From contig NW_003156734.1 in assembly GCF_000003605.2 (NCBI RefSeq), positions 736,036-757,294 on the forward strand: a stretch of 21,259 bases of DNA, given 5' to 3'. Position 1 is the stretch's first letter. Each line of letters begins with the position of its first letter. Source of the stretch: Saccoglossus kowalevskii (lineage: Eukaryota > Hemichordata > Enteropneusta > Harrimaniidae). Under the pieces are notes generated by a model. That model saw nothing but the letters and a program-made list of their open reading frames with translations, was not told where the DNA came from and ran no database searches. Made by a program: the position numbers and the translations under genes. This document shows positions 1 through 10,125 of this stretch, in pieces.

Positions 1-145
1 GTACAAACACACATGCAATATGTGAGATTGTACCAACACACATGCAATATGTGAGATTGTACAAACACACATGCAATATGTGAGATTGTACAAACACACA
101 TGCAATATGCAAGATAGTACAAACACACGTGCAATATGTGTCGGA
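1..145. repeat. 29-bp tandem repeat (minisatellite), truncated by window edge
   Basis: About five head-to-tail copies of a 29-base unit beginning GTACAAACACACATGCAATA. Copies start at 1, 30, 59, 88 and 117. The first three are almost identical and the last two carry more changes, so the right end is the decaying edge of the array. Each unit contains the dyad CACAT-GCAAT-ATGTG. It lies in or downstream of the XPNPEP gene on the opposite strand and probably continues past the left edge. Confidence 0.93.
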
Positions 146-794
146 TTCATGTACTTCCGGTAACATAGTTTCTGGCACGCAGTGTGAGTATTTAATTTCA
201 ATTTGCGTTCACCAATCAATTAAAATGGAGATGCGCAAAGTCGTGGTTGCAGCCTATACGGGCATTTATGCACATAAACCACTCCCGCTGAATGGCTATG
301 TTAGCGGTTCTGCTCGCGCTATCAAATCGGATTAAAAAGACCGCAGTTGCGTGGCGATTTTGCCATATTATTCATAAACCCGTAGTATTAAACATCAAAA
401 TCAACAATTATATCTCATCATCTGCATCTTTAAACAGTCAATGTGATCTTGACTAATTACGGCAAGGCACTTTCCTCTGAAATGGGCTTATTATCTCCAA
501 GCAATGAGACATTCTCTCAATAATTACTGGAAACCATTTTTTTATATTCTCCCATATTTGTGAATCCAACTAATACTGTATCTTTATCTGTACGAGAAAA
601 GTCATTTTTTTTAATTGGTAAAACTCTCTTCGAAATGAAGGTACAGTTTGCTGTTGGGTTAGTTCTATGTACACATCATTTAATTGTGAAAAAAAATCCG
701 TATCCAGCGATTGTTTCCTAATCAAAACCTCCAATTATCTCCCGATTTGAGAAAAAGTTCCTTGCCGACTAATTGAAACAGAATGACCACTTAC
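146..794 (-). other. Intron or intergenic sequence following the last visible XPNPEP exon
   Basis: On the minus strand this follows the donor GTAAGT at 794-789. The next XPNPEP exon should begin with the last base of a codon and encode a beta-strand of type 'LFID'. No acceptor followed by such a reading was found, so the next exon probably lies beyond the left edge. Nothing else is recognised here. Confidence 0.5.
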
Positions 795-876
795 TTGACT
801 GTATCTTGTTTGATGATTGCATAGGCGAAAAATAGTGGATTATATGGCGTATCGGCTCCTCTAAGGTTGAACACCC
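795..876 (-). CDS. XPNPEP: XPNPEP exon (WVFNLRGADTPYNPLFFAYA...)
   Basis: This 82-nt exon runs from acceptor GTTTCAG to donor GTAAGT, phase 1 to phase 2. The codon split across the preceding intron reads TGG (W), restoring the hallmark W-FNLRG followed by ADTPYNPLFFAYAII. This is the most conserved part of domain II and the strongest support for the family call. Confidence 0.94.
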
Positions 877-3800
877 CTGAAACAAAGAAAGAAACACCAA
901 ATAGCCGCTCAGTAGTTTTAGAAAAAAATAGAAATAAACTCAGGCTCTTTATGTCATACTGGCTTGGCCTTGCTCTCGCAGCATCAGTTGGCCCGACATG
1001 TGTCGTTGTTATAATTTCACCAATTACGAGTAAATTTAATACAAGTGCTCTCTCTTCTTCTGTATAGAGAAGTTTCATATTGCACAGACATGGGAATTCA
1101 CCACGCACGCGGGCACTTACATGATATATCCACAAGATCTGTGAGAACCATAGCGCCAACGTTCTTCTCCGACATCTTGTCGCGAATTGTGTTCACCTTC
1201 GACAACCAACTCGCCCCTGCAAGAAAATTAGAAGGAAATGTAACGCCGACCAAAAATTATAATCGAATAATCTCGATGTCATCGCTTACTGTTTCTATCA
1301 ATGGCTGCTGGTCACGTGACCTGATTTGGTGAGTAAAAATGTCGCCGTACCGTGACGTAACGTCACGTTTTTCCCTGCTTACTTAGTTCATTTGTATTAT
1401 TCAGTAACGCCTAGTCACTCATTGAGAGTTTATTTTACTGGATTCCTGCTCAAAATATAATTGTTAAGCCTTTTTGTTTGATTTTGATTCAATAACGACA
1501 AAATATACAAACCCGTATATTGCGTAGACACCGACATTAGAGTGCCGGTTGGACGTGGAGGGCGGTTGCCATCAGAGTTCCAAAGATCATCAATAAGCCC
1601 AGGTATTTTCGAGATTATCAGCTCTCCTTGAAACGCGTTAACAAATCTTTCATGTTCAGCTGTGAAAATAACAATTACAAAAAGAGTATAACCATGTCGC
1701 GGTCTAGACGGAAAGGCTATTTGGCAATTGCATATTGTCATCGGGAATAACACAAACACTACTCTCGCGAGACTTGCGATTTAATCGTGAGCTTACTCAC
1801 CGAAAGTCAGATAGGTCATATCTGCGCCAATCCGACTAGAAGTCTCCATATTTTCGTATAACCAGTTCTCCGGCTCAATGTAGTTCTCGCTACCTGAAAT
1901 GAATTGAAGTGTCACTTTCATGAGCGAATCCCTCTTAACCTTTTGCAAGACGCGCTCCTCGCGGCGAAGCGCTTCTTTTAGTTTACCAATTTAGAAGCGG
2001 TTTGACGATATAAAGGCGAGACTTATTGGTAAAAGTGGCAAAGTTGGGTGTATCGTGCGTGGCAGTATTGACAAATTTAAGTCTGGCAGGCTAACCTGGT
2101 GTGAATATTTCCCAGTTGCAGTCGACTAGTTCTTCGGCGCGTTCCCGGTACTTCTCAAGCGTCCAAAGTAAAGCTTTGTCTGTCGTTACAACACCGAGTC
2201 CTGTTGGCGAAACAAATTGAAATGGGATTATTTGCGCCCACGCGCGGTTAAATTGAAACGAAATCACACAAATCGTCACACAAATTAATGTACAGTGTCC
2301 ATGAATCGCCAAAACGCCCTCAACGACTATTTCGTACTGTTGTCCAATATTTACTTACTCTCCACACAGAGGGCGTGTGCTCTACACCTTTCGTATGAGG
2401 ATTTATATTTAATGTTCTAGTTTCGTCGTATGTTTACATATACATGTGATAGAACATTCCAAACAAATATAAATTCAATTCGCGTATACTGCATAAAAAC
2501 GCTCATCAATTCACTATCCCGAGAAATCCACGATCATGTAGTAAAAGTATGATCACCAGAACCAGATTTTTTTTTTAGAAAACGGACATCGAGTCGTTGA
2601 AATCCGTTAACATTACCGAGCTTTTTCGTAGATTCGTTTAAGATCGTGATTTCAGCACTTTAGAGCACCATCAATCCACTGTGCTTAGTCGTAAATACCC
2701 ACCCTAAATAGCGATGTACGACAGGATTGTATGTTTCTAAGGTAGAATATGTCTTCCTTCAGAATCGAGCAAAGCGTAAGCCTACTAATATTTGTAGGTA
2801 GTAGAGCATAACTGTTAAATGGTCTATTTATATATCCAATATTGAGTCTATGATATATCCCACAGTAAACGCGAGTACAAGTAAAGCAAAAATAGAAACA
2901 ACAAGAGGAAAAACCAAAAAACAAATCCGCGCGAATTCAAATTGAACACTCTATATAATAAATATGGGCAAATTAGTCGTACTTATTATATTACAAAGTT
3001 ATATACCAACTTTCTATAAGCTACTATAATAATGGAGCTATAACTTTCCAATGTGTTTGTCGTTTGATGATGTTGATGCACACATGCCTTCCTGCGGCAC
3101 TGAATTCGTTAATGAATTCGTTAATGAAAGACGCGAAAACACGAATACGCATGAGCTTTGCTCGTCGCACATGCGCGATAAAAGTTGGCATTAATCCAGC
3201 AAACGAATACTGCGCTACAAATACAAACAAAAACAAAAAGAAATTGTAATTTACTGCGTTAACTGACCAGCTTTTAGTGTCAATACACTGTGACAGTAGT
3301 AAGCATTCGAAACATTGGACAATAAATTGTGTTGGAGAGTGTTAACTATAATGCATTTACCTTCGTATCCATCAAAACCGCTGATGTATTGTAATCGCAT
3401 CTCATGGGCAGCTGTGTACTCGCTCTGTATGCACAGTTCAGAACGAATGATGATTAGAAAAAACACTCAACATAATTTCATAACTACAATTGGGACGTTG
3501 TGTGAAAAAAATGACAGTAAAATTATGCAATCCAATAAGTAAACATTGTTGAATAAACAATATATACGTAATTACGTATTGAATGGATGAATACTGAAAA
3601 ATGACTAATTTAACTGATTTACCATTTCAGGCATATTTAGCGGGTTTTATATTCACGGTTTTATCATGTAGATAACGTGTTCTATGCTAAATTTTTACAT
3701 ATTCGCTGGGTTTTAATTTAGCGCATTTTCTAGTCAGCGAAATAAGTAAAATTAAATCCCAGTGAATAACTAATCCTTTTACAGTAATGTAGATATGTAA

Positions 3801-4241
3801 TCGTAATGTAAGCTGAACTACTCCGAGGTACAGGGTAAAAGGCTAAATTCGGAAGTATTCTCAATCAGGCTTGACCTTAAATACCCAGGGAACAACTCAC
3901 TTATATTCAAATGTCACATTGAAGATGATAGACTGTAAACATTATGCACAAAAAAATATGTTTGAGTCAACATGTGTTGCTGATTCTCAGTAGTTCGTGG
4001 GCATATATACTTGTGTTTTTGCATGTTTCTTTCCCTCTCTCTCGTTTGGCTTTGCACGTAACGTTGGTGGGGTTAGATTCAAAGTGTCACGTGATTTGAT
4101 AATTACCTGATGCGCATCTTTTGGTGTTATTAAATACGCTGCAAGAAGATTAAAATCCGCCATATCCCTGCGAAGTCGGTTTAGTTTGCTGGATGTGTCA
4201 ATGGCAGTAGGCGCCTTTTGCTGTAAAAGGTAAAGTATCAT
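795..4241 (-). CDS. XPNPEP: Xaa-Pro aminopeptidase, N-terminal part (seven spliced exons, 3' part off-window)
   Basis: Aminopeptidase P removes the N-terminal residue from peptides with proline in second position. Coding exons on the minus strand are 4220-4107, 3424-3361, 2200-2096, 1893-1801, 1659-1513, 1216-1121 and 876-795. All have GT/AG borders and matching phases (0, 1, 1, 1, 1, 1, then 2 out), giving about 233 open codons. Diagnostic segments in order are AAYLITPKDAHQ/SEYTA, YISGFDGYEG/LGVVTTDKALLW, VDCNWEIF, LIDDLWN..RPPRP, and WVFNLRGADTPYNPLFFAYA. This order matches domain I (Creatinase_N) and the start of domain II of animal XPNPEP1/2; family members are about 620-670 aa. The metal-binding M24 domain is not in the window. 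The usual TDGRY-type motif is replaced by WTLEKYRERAEE, so this is a divergent paralogue. Whether it is cytosolic (type 1) or secreted/GPI-anchored (type 2) is unresolved, because the first exon is ambiguous. Confidence 0.93.
1121..1216 (-). CDS. XPNPEP: XPNPEP exon (GASWLSKVNTIRDKM...)
   Basis: This 96-nt exon runs from acceptor TTGCAG to donor GTAAGT, phase 1 to phase 1. The reading SWLSKVNTIRDKMSEKNV opens domain II (Creatinase_N_2), corresponding to the family's 'SWxxKvxxlRxkM' helix. It ends in DIS, which continues into W at the next splice. Confidence 0.92.
1513..1659 (-). CDS. XPNPEP: XPNPEP exon (EHERFVNAF...RPPRPTG...YTG)
   Basis: This 147-nt exon runs from acceptor TTTTCACAG to the weaker donor GTTTGT, phase 1 to phase 1. 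It encodes the helix and linker at the domain I/II boundary, with LIDDLWN, the proline-rich RPPRP and a closing YTG, all at the positions expected for XPNPEP. The donor departs from GTRAGT and may be the weakest splice signal of the gene. Confidence 0.92.
1801..1893 (-). CDS. XPNPEP: XPNPEP exon (SENYIEPENWL...RIGADMTYL)
   Basis: This 93-nt exon runs from acceptor ATTTCAG to a strong donor GTGAGTAAG, phase 1 to phase 1. The reading ..EPENWL..SRIGADMTYLTF aligns with the family's 'xxEDWLxxxLPxGSRVGxDP' segment. Confidence 0.9.
2096..2200 (-). CDS. XPNPEP: XPNPEP exon (GLGVVTTDKALLW...DCNWEIFTP)
   Basis: This 105-nt exon runs from acceptor CCAACAG to donor GTTAGC, phase 1 to phase 1. It encodes the VVTTDKALLW strand and the helix ending VDCNWEIF. 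The family's usual WTDGRYFxQAE stretch reads WTLEKYRERAEE here, so the normally conserved Asp-Gly-Arg is lost. That change lies in the regulatory/dimer domain, not the catalytic domain. Confidence 0.93.
3361..3424 (-). CDS. XPNPEP: XPNPEP exon (SEYTAAHEMRLQYISGFDGYE)
   Basis: This 64-nt exon is flanked by the acceptor GCATACAG and donor GTAAAT, entering in phase 0 and leaving in phase 1. It joins DAHQ to SEYTA exactly as in animal XPNPEP1 (DAHQSEY) and supplies the SGFDG motif of domain I. Confidence 0.92.
3701..3767. repeat. Palindromic hairpin element (MITE-like), copy 1
   Basis: Arms 3701-3719 (ATTCGCTGGGTTTTAATTT) and 3749-3767 are inverted repeats matching at 17 of 19 positions around a 29-nt loop containing TAGTCAGCGAAAT. 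A related element in reverse orientation lies near 17218-17290. It sits upstream of the 3424-3361 exon inside an XPNPEP intron. Confidence 0.65.
4107..4241 (-). CDS. XPNPEP: XPNPEP exon, N-terminal (...YLITPKDAHQ)
   Basis: It encodes QKAPTAIDTSSKL..RRDMADF..AAYLITPKDAHQ, matching the start of domain I and ending in the conserved DAHQ. The donor is GTAATT. Two 5' ends are possible. One is an ATG at 4241-4239 giving MILYLLQ before QKAPT, similar in length to a cytosolic XPNPEP1 N-terminus. The other is a splice acceptor TTTTACAG ending at 4221, after a pyrimidine-rich tract, which implies an upstream exon that might carry a signal peptide. I could not locate such an exon, so the start is left open. 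Confidence 0.85.
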
Positions 4242-4889
4242 CAATGCTAGTTGAAATGGACAACTAGTTAGGATGGGGTTCGTTAGGTTCGATTCAGATG
4301 AAAAAAAAAAATGGAAAAAGAATGGAGCACTGTTTGCGGGGTGAAACAAGTCTCGTGTGTCTCACGCTCTGAACGAGATCTCGCCGGTCATTTGACTCTA
4401 AAGTCTGGTAACAGAAGAATAAACATTACTCGGCCGCAGAACAACTAAACAATGAAATATTGTTGATAACATTTCATTTTTAAGCAGCGTTAAGAAATGT
4501 CTGTGTTGAGATATACAAGTGTGAATGCCAAACGTTACCACAAAAATCTAGGGGTTTCACTGCAATTTCCCCGTAAACTAGCGCGTAAACCCCCTCTATG
4601 TCATTCTGCAGTCAATACGCACGAAGAAGAAATAGATGAACTTCTCTGAAAAAATAGCACTTACTCATTGAATAAAAAAAATAATAACATTTTAATAAAC
4701 CATGTTAGGGGTTGTATCCAAATTAAGGGGTTTCCCTCTTTTGAGAGAATCGTTGGGGAATCAAACATAATCACCGCGAAAACAAACATAAAATCATGAA
4801 TATTATAGTAACTATTCTCAGCATAGCACATGAAAAAAGTTCGATACCCTGTTTCTATCAGACGCGCCTCTAGCGCCAGTGCATTTCTG

Positions 4890-4897
4890 TGACGTCA
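4890..4897. promoter_or_regulatory. CRE-type palindrome TGACGTCA
   Basis: A perfect eight-base CRE palindrome (the CREB/ATF bZIP consensus). It lies about 650 bp upstream of the candidate XPNPEP start on the minus strand. Function is inferred only from the motif. Confidence 0.45.
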
Positions 4898-5049
4898 GTG
4901 GTGTCATTGATGGTATCGTACGAGTTTCTAGGGGGCTACTTTTAGTATTGCGTATCGACCTGTCTAATAAAGTAACCTTCAATTAGACGTCAGTGCTAGA
5001 TTGATGTGATACTTACAGGTGGGGACTTTGCACAGTTCCGTGTTTGTTG

Positions 5050-5057
5050 TGACGTCA
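5050..5057. promoter_or_regulatory. CRE-type palindrome, extended GTGACGTCAC
   Basis: The palindrome extends to ten bases (GTGACGTCAC, 5049-5058). It is 160 bp from the site at 4890 and lies in the same XPNPEP upstream flank. Confidence 0.45.
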
Positions 5058-5439
5058 CAAGTGTGAAGAAGCATGCTGTAGGAAATAAAAATGAAAACAG
5101 TTATTTCGAATGGTATTTGCAAGGTGTAGCAAAGGCGTCATCAACGACAGGTCGTTCTTTATAGACAACTTTCCCATTAGCGAGACTGGGGTGCAGAAAT
5201 ACTTTTTCTTTGTCATGGCGGGAAATACAAACATGTCAGTTTGCAGATGGTCGATAGAAGGAAATTATATTTTTGTGACGACGATTGGCACACCCGCAAG
5301 CACAATATCACGCGGATGTTTCCGTTACAACCCAAACCGCCGTATCTACGACTTCCGGTAAAGTGGTCTATCGCTGGGATGTCAACGCCATCGTATACTG
5401 ATTGTACGTCCAGTGTAAAATGTTTGATAGTCAGCGAAG

Positions 5440-5690
5440 TCTGTCACAGAAATTTGTGTTGATAAACATTGATTTTCCCACAATCCAATGCGCTCTTAAT
5501 GAAAACCACGAGTGCGAGTTTTGATCTCGGTGCAACGTGCACTAATTACCGTCACTCTATCGATACCTTCCTATCACCATGCGATTTGAACCTAATTAAA
5601 ACCTGGTAACGTCCCAGTTCGTACTCGTTGGTCTGTGCATTTGCCAGAGTCGCCATGTTTGTTTTTATGGAACTCTTCTCGAATGCAATA
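5440..5690 (+). mobile_element. Diverged copy of the TTAA MITE family (relative of 12290-12570)
   Basis: The stretch matches the reverse complement of 12290-12570 over its whole interior. Shared blocks include TTTGTGTTGATAAACATTG, TGCACTAATTACCG, TCGATACCTT, GGTAACGTC.CAGTT and GTACTCGTT. The terminal inverted repeats are decayed, so the ends are approximate. This is a dispersed non-coding repeat. Confidence 0.8.
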
Positions 5691-5706
5691 CATTGTGGGT
5701 ATCAAA

Positions 5707-5920
5707 GTTAACTGTTAATTCAAGTTCGAGTTACTAAATGTGGACGTTCAACAAAAACAAAAATATAGGTTGCCCGTAACTCGAAGTTCTGTCAACAGTT
5801 AATTAAACACCGAGTTACAATTTGGGCGCGGTTTTGCACAAGTGGGCGTGGTTTCTGAAATGTGGGCGTGGTCATTTTTGTAACTCGATGTTTCGTAACT
5901 CGATGTCCGTAACTCGAACA
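5707..5920. repeat. Inverted repeat plus GTAACTCGA / GTGGGCGTGG repeat cluster
   Basis: Arms 5707-5734 and 5776-5803 are inverted repeats matching at 22 of 28 positions, both carrying GTAACTCGA and AACAGTTAA. The word GTAACTCGA recurs at 5880, 5895 and 5909, and its complement core CGAGTTAC at 5727 and 5811. Between them, three near-identical 20-bp units beginning TGGGCGYGGTTT start at 5823, 5843 and 5863. It looks like the remains of a composite non-autonomous element, directly right of the diverged MITE. Confidence 0.7.
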
Positions 5921-8900
5921 GCTCAGCATCTCTTTTTTTTTCATTAACGTCTTGACACAAATCATTATAACTGTGGCGTGAACGCCAATACACCGATAAA
6001 CTAAGCGATAAGCGACGTGACATTTTTACTGTTCACTCAAGAATGACGTCACTTAGAAAATTGATCAGTCTTCGGCTTAATTGTCAAGTCGTAAACTGAT
6101 GTGGTGCTCGTTAAACTTTATGAGGGTGTTGGCAATCGACAAAGTCGTGGGTTAACAATGTTTTTGTTTTTTTAATTCTACATAGACAGTAATGTATTCC
6201 TATATATGTAAAAAAGGGAGAGATCAGTATATAAAATGTAAGTCGTCCCCGCCAACCCCAAGAAATTAACATGTACCTCATGATAAAATAATATATCATT
6301 ACTGGTTGTAACGGGCCAGAAACCGATGTATTATGTTGTTTGGCGTTGGTGTTTGGGGTAATTCGTGAATATGTGTACTGACTTTGTACATTCACGCATG
6401 AAAAACGTACCACGGCAGTAAAAATCCTCAAACCGAAATAACGTTCTTCTAGTGACCACTGACCCACAACAGTAACGTTGTCCGATTAGAACGCGAACGA
6501 CTTCATAATTCAATAAATGTATTACGTAACGCTAAGTGATGTCATATGTAAACTTTTTATTACTTTCCTTACGTAATGGTGTGAACAATTGTACTCAACA
6601 TTTATTCATTCATGTGTCACTGGGGTAATATGGCTGAATTCGAGGTGCACAACATGCATTTTTCAAGAAATATGCCTGCCATAAAATACTCGCGCATAAA
6701 ACATATGTGTTGCTTATTTCTCGTGATCATGCCTTTATTTCGCGATCAATACACTATTCAGTCGCTTGTTTTTACTCTTTTTTTGAAATGATGAATAAGT
6801 CTTAACTGGGATCCAGATGTGGAGGAGTTTGAAGACTTAAAACAGCTGGTAAAACACGACGTATTTTGCATACGTGCATGTTTCATTTTCAGTAATTGTC
6901 GATAGCAATTCATAACATACGGTCTCTAAATAACAACTTGTCATGTGTTCATGCATGTTGCTAACTAACTTGCACTGTAATAGCAAGCTACTCTTGAAAT
7001 CGAGGTCGAAAAAGTTTGAGAAAGGACGTTGGTTGGATTTTTTAGCAAAAATTAATAAATAAAACGTAAAGATAAAATAGTCCTGTACAAAATATACATA
7101 TGTGTTTGAAGAAATAACGTTGTTCTTATTGCGCATGTGCGTGTTCGTCTATTATTGTTGACGGGTTAGTTCTTACCTACATCACGCGCACTACGCGATT
7201 CATTCACACGCAATATGGCAGTCAGTTACCATGGGTTACGGCTGTGACTAGAAAGTAAGCGTTCTACTCTGATCGTACTCAATACATACGTTAGTTTTGT
7301 AACGTTCGCTTGCCTCTAAATACGCACCTGGTAGTATATATCGTCTGGTTTTGGTGCTGTAAAATTCACGTGACTCAAGCGCAGTTCTGACTACAGCGTT
7401 TCGTGGAAAAACAAGTTTTTGCTTGAGCTTGTAAAAAAGATACGACGTTGTAGACGACAATCTGATTTCGTCCCCAGCGTACACGCTGTTGTAACAGGCA
7501 ATTGAATTAACGCAATATTACAATCACACATGCAACTGCTTCATGGTAATTCTTCTGTCTTTAAAGAAAATGGAAAATCTCCTTTAATCTCTAATGTAAA
7601 TTGGCACTGTTTTCTGGCATGTGGTATCCGTCATTGTATATTATACCACATCGTACCCAGGATAACTGCTTGTTCTATGGGGGGCGTCTGTCGTCGACAA
7701 TACGAGTATATAACACCATGGAGGTATAAACTAATAGTATGTTTTAAATCATACAAATTAATTTTTGAAAAAAATTTGAACCGCGTTCAGAGGTTATTTG
7801 AATTATTCAAGTCCATTCTGGAGGTAGCTACAGAGCGTATTTTAACACTACAAGTCGTCGGTGGCTTATTAGTGAACTATGGGAGTGACATAGCACGCAT
7901 CTACTAGTGAGATATTATTTCATTCAACGTCGTTGTGTTCGTTATTTTCACGTGTACAACTTCACGTAGTGAACTATCGCTTTTTCTCCTATTTATAATA
8001 TAACAAACACGGCTTAATTTCAAGCGTCCTAAATGTACAATTTAACTCCATGTACGTTATACGGCTAAGAATTGCCAGTTTGAAATGAAAATAAAATATA
8101 TAAACAGCAAGTTAAGTGATGTTGGATTTTACCTCATTAATCTAATAATTAATTTAATTAACTGACAAAAAACATGATCGCTATAAGAATTTTTAAATTA
8201 ATGCATTGCATTTGAGACATGCTCAAATTGTTAGTATGCAAATGAGGCAAATAATTCATCATGCGTATCGATTAAATAATAACGGAAAAATGAACATCCT
8301 CGTAATTCAGTCGTTGGTATCTGCGTTGAAATGTTTGTGTTCCGATAGACAATCGGAGAATGGTGCGACATATTGTCCTATTCGTGACCTACCGGCACAT
8401 ATAAAGTTGCAATTGAAACTTTGACTCCACCGCCACGTATCGAACACAGCCCACGTCCGTAACGACGGAAGAGAAGCCGGGCATGGCGCCTAGTACATTA
8501 TACTATCTTTTTAACTCGGTGAATACACACTAAGTAAACAAGAAAAGTTGATTAGATCGGCGAAGTTAGAATACTCGGCGATAACAATTGCGTCCATTAC
8601 CGGTGAATGCGAAGGTGACACGGCAGGTCAACCGTGGATGATTGAGGATGGGATACACACAAAGCTTTCGCCCATACCCCCTGAGGGGGCTGAATACAGT
8701 GATGCTACTAGTTACTGACACTGAAGTGACAGATGTGTTATCTATATCACAGATACGGAGACGCATTTAACAATGTCACGATGTAGTCAAGGCGTTTACA
8801 GATTTTAAGCATATAGTCGGTTGAAATACTTCATTGTAAGTTGTTTTACGGGTCAATATATAATCCTAAAGTTTTAAATCCGTTTCAAGAAAATTATGAG

Positions 8901-9341
8901 AAGAACCGGTGGGATCGATGTATAGCAGGATATCCATTTTCTTGTTTGCTCGCATACTGCGTCGACATTTTAGTCTTTAATTTTAGTCACGATCTTTAAT
9001 CAACTCAGAAAATACGAGCGCCCTCATACTTCCATTACATATTTTCTTTCGAGTGCCTCGATTTAACAAATTCAGACCATGTACAGGAGAAAGACAATGA
9101 GAAATAACAGATTACAGCGACATACAATCATTGAACATGATGTTAGTGTATGGGCTGAATTTGGGAGTTGACGCAGCGCCATCATTTCAGAAGAACGTAG
9201 CTAGGTTAGCTGTACAGCAGTTGAATAATACATTTATTATGAGTCGTTCTTAAACAATGAGGGGTTAATACGCGAGTTCAGGCCAACGAGGCATTCGACA
9301 ACGACAAAAACGTGACGAGAATGACTTAGATTGAATGTCTC
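5921..9341. other. No gene recognised
   Basis: Open readings on both strands here (for example plus 7530-7907 and minus 7248-7484) are short, match no family I recognise and show no conserved motif. Apart from the CRE palindrome at 6044, nothing is supported. If the esterase gene were complete, its missing downstream exons should lie in 4.3-12.0 kb on the minus strand. I looked for the nucleophile-elbow and GxxGF regions and found neither. Confidence 0.5.
6044..6051. promoter_or_regulatory. CRE-type palindrome TGACGTCA
   Basis: The third perfect TGACGTCA within 1.2 kb upstream of XPNPEP. Motif evidence only. Confidence 0.4.
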
Positions 9342-9557
9342 TTTCGTATACACCGATTCGAAATAGAGTCGCATTAGTATATACCGATTCGAAATAGTGT
9401 CGCTTTCGTGTGCACCGGTTCGAAATAGCACCACTTTCGCATACACCGATTCAAATTAGCGTTGCTTTTGTGTACACCTATTCTAAATAGCATCGCTTTC
9501 GTATACACATATTCGAAATAGCGTCGCTTTCGTATACACCGGTTCGAAATAGCGTCA
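9342..9557. repeat. 31-bp tandem repeat, about seven copies
   Basis: The unit runs TTTCGTATACACC-GATTCGAAATAGCGTCGC, repeated about seven times with 10-25% divergence. Each unit holds the palindromes GTATAC and TTCGAA, the dyad TTTCG...CGAAA and AGCG-T-CGCT. Short readings through it are artefacts of the repeat. Confidence 0.92.
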
Positions 9558-10125
9558 CAGTGTGAATGGCGTTATTTATAGCGTGGATTATTAATAAGTG
9601 AATTTGAATGCCGGGCACGTGATATGAAAATGTGTTGAAAGAATTGGCCACAAACAGAACATGACACATTCCAGAGATGTATATTTAACTAGCTAGCTAA
9701 CGGTGTTATAAGATGAAATAAGCACTCTCCGAATCTCACAATACTTAAATGATCAGGTTTAAAATTAAGTACGGAAAATGTTGATTTAATTACGGGATTG
9801 CAGATGGGTATACAGGTTTTTTTTCTCAATTTGGAAATATTGGATCTACTTATTTTAGTTTACGCTATAGACTTCAAGTTGAAATGATGCTATTTTTTTT
9901 AAAAGCATTTCCTGTAATATAAGGTGCAGTCCAATTTAGTATTATGAGTAATTTGATTCTCGACGAAACCATAACATATAATGCTACATCAATATAATGT
10001 GTGACATGATGGTCTGCGTCTTCGCTCCACATCAGGGTATTGGGGGTTCGACACAAATGGGCGTCCAAACACTCCCTGCTCGCCGCGCTTTCAGAGGGAA
10101 CCATCGGCCCCGTGTACTATTCATA

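Larger units (their letters stand above)
4242..5420. other. Upstream flank of XPNPEP (on minus strand), no gene seen
   Basis: There is no convincing coding sequence. Two overlapping plus-strand readings around 5110-5462 have no recognisable family. The stretch holds two perfect CRE-type palindromes (4890 and 5050) and would contain the promoter or first intron of the minus-strand gene, but no TATA box or start can be assigned. Confidence 0.5.

Noticed and set aside
867-1332. Plus-strand readings opposite the XPNPEP exons
   Set aside because: They are antisense shadows of well-supported minus-strand exons with matching splice phases.
3100-3130. Direct repeat GAATTCGTTAAT in tandem as a target-site duplication
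   Set aside because: Only two adjacent copies with nothing between them, so it is a simple local duplication.
5110-5462. Overlapping plus-strand readings (83 and 73 aa) as a small gene
   Set aside because: Neither frame shows a known family, and the second runs into the diverged MITE copy.
7530-7907. Plus-strand 125-aa open reading frame
   Set aside because: No recognisable domain or motif and biased only by AT-rich codons; chance openness is plausible.
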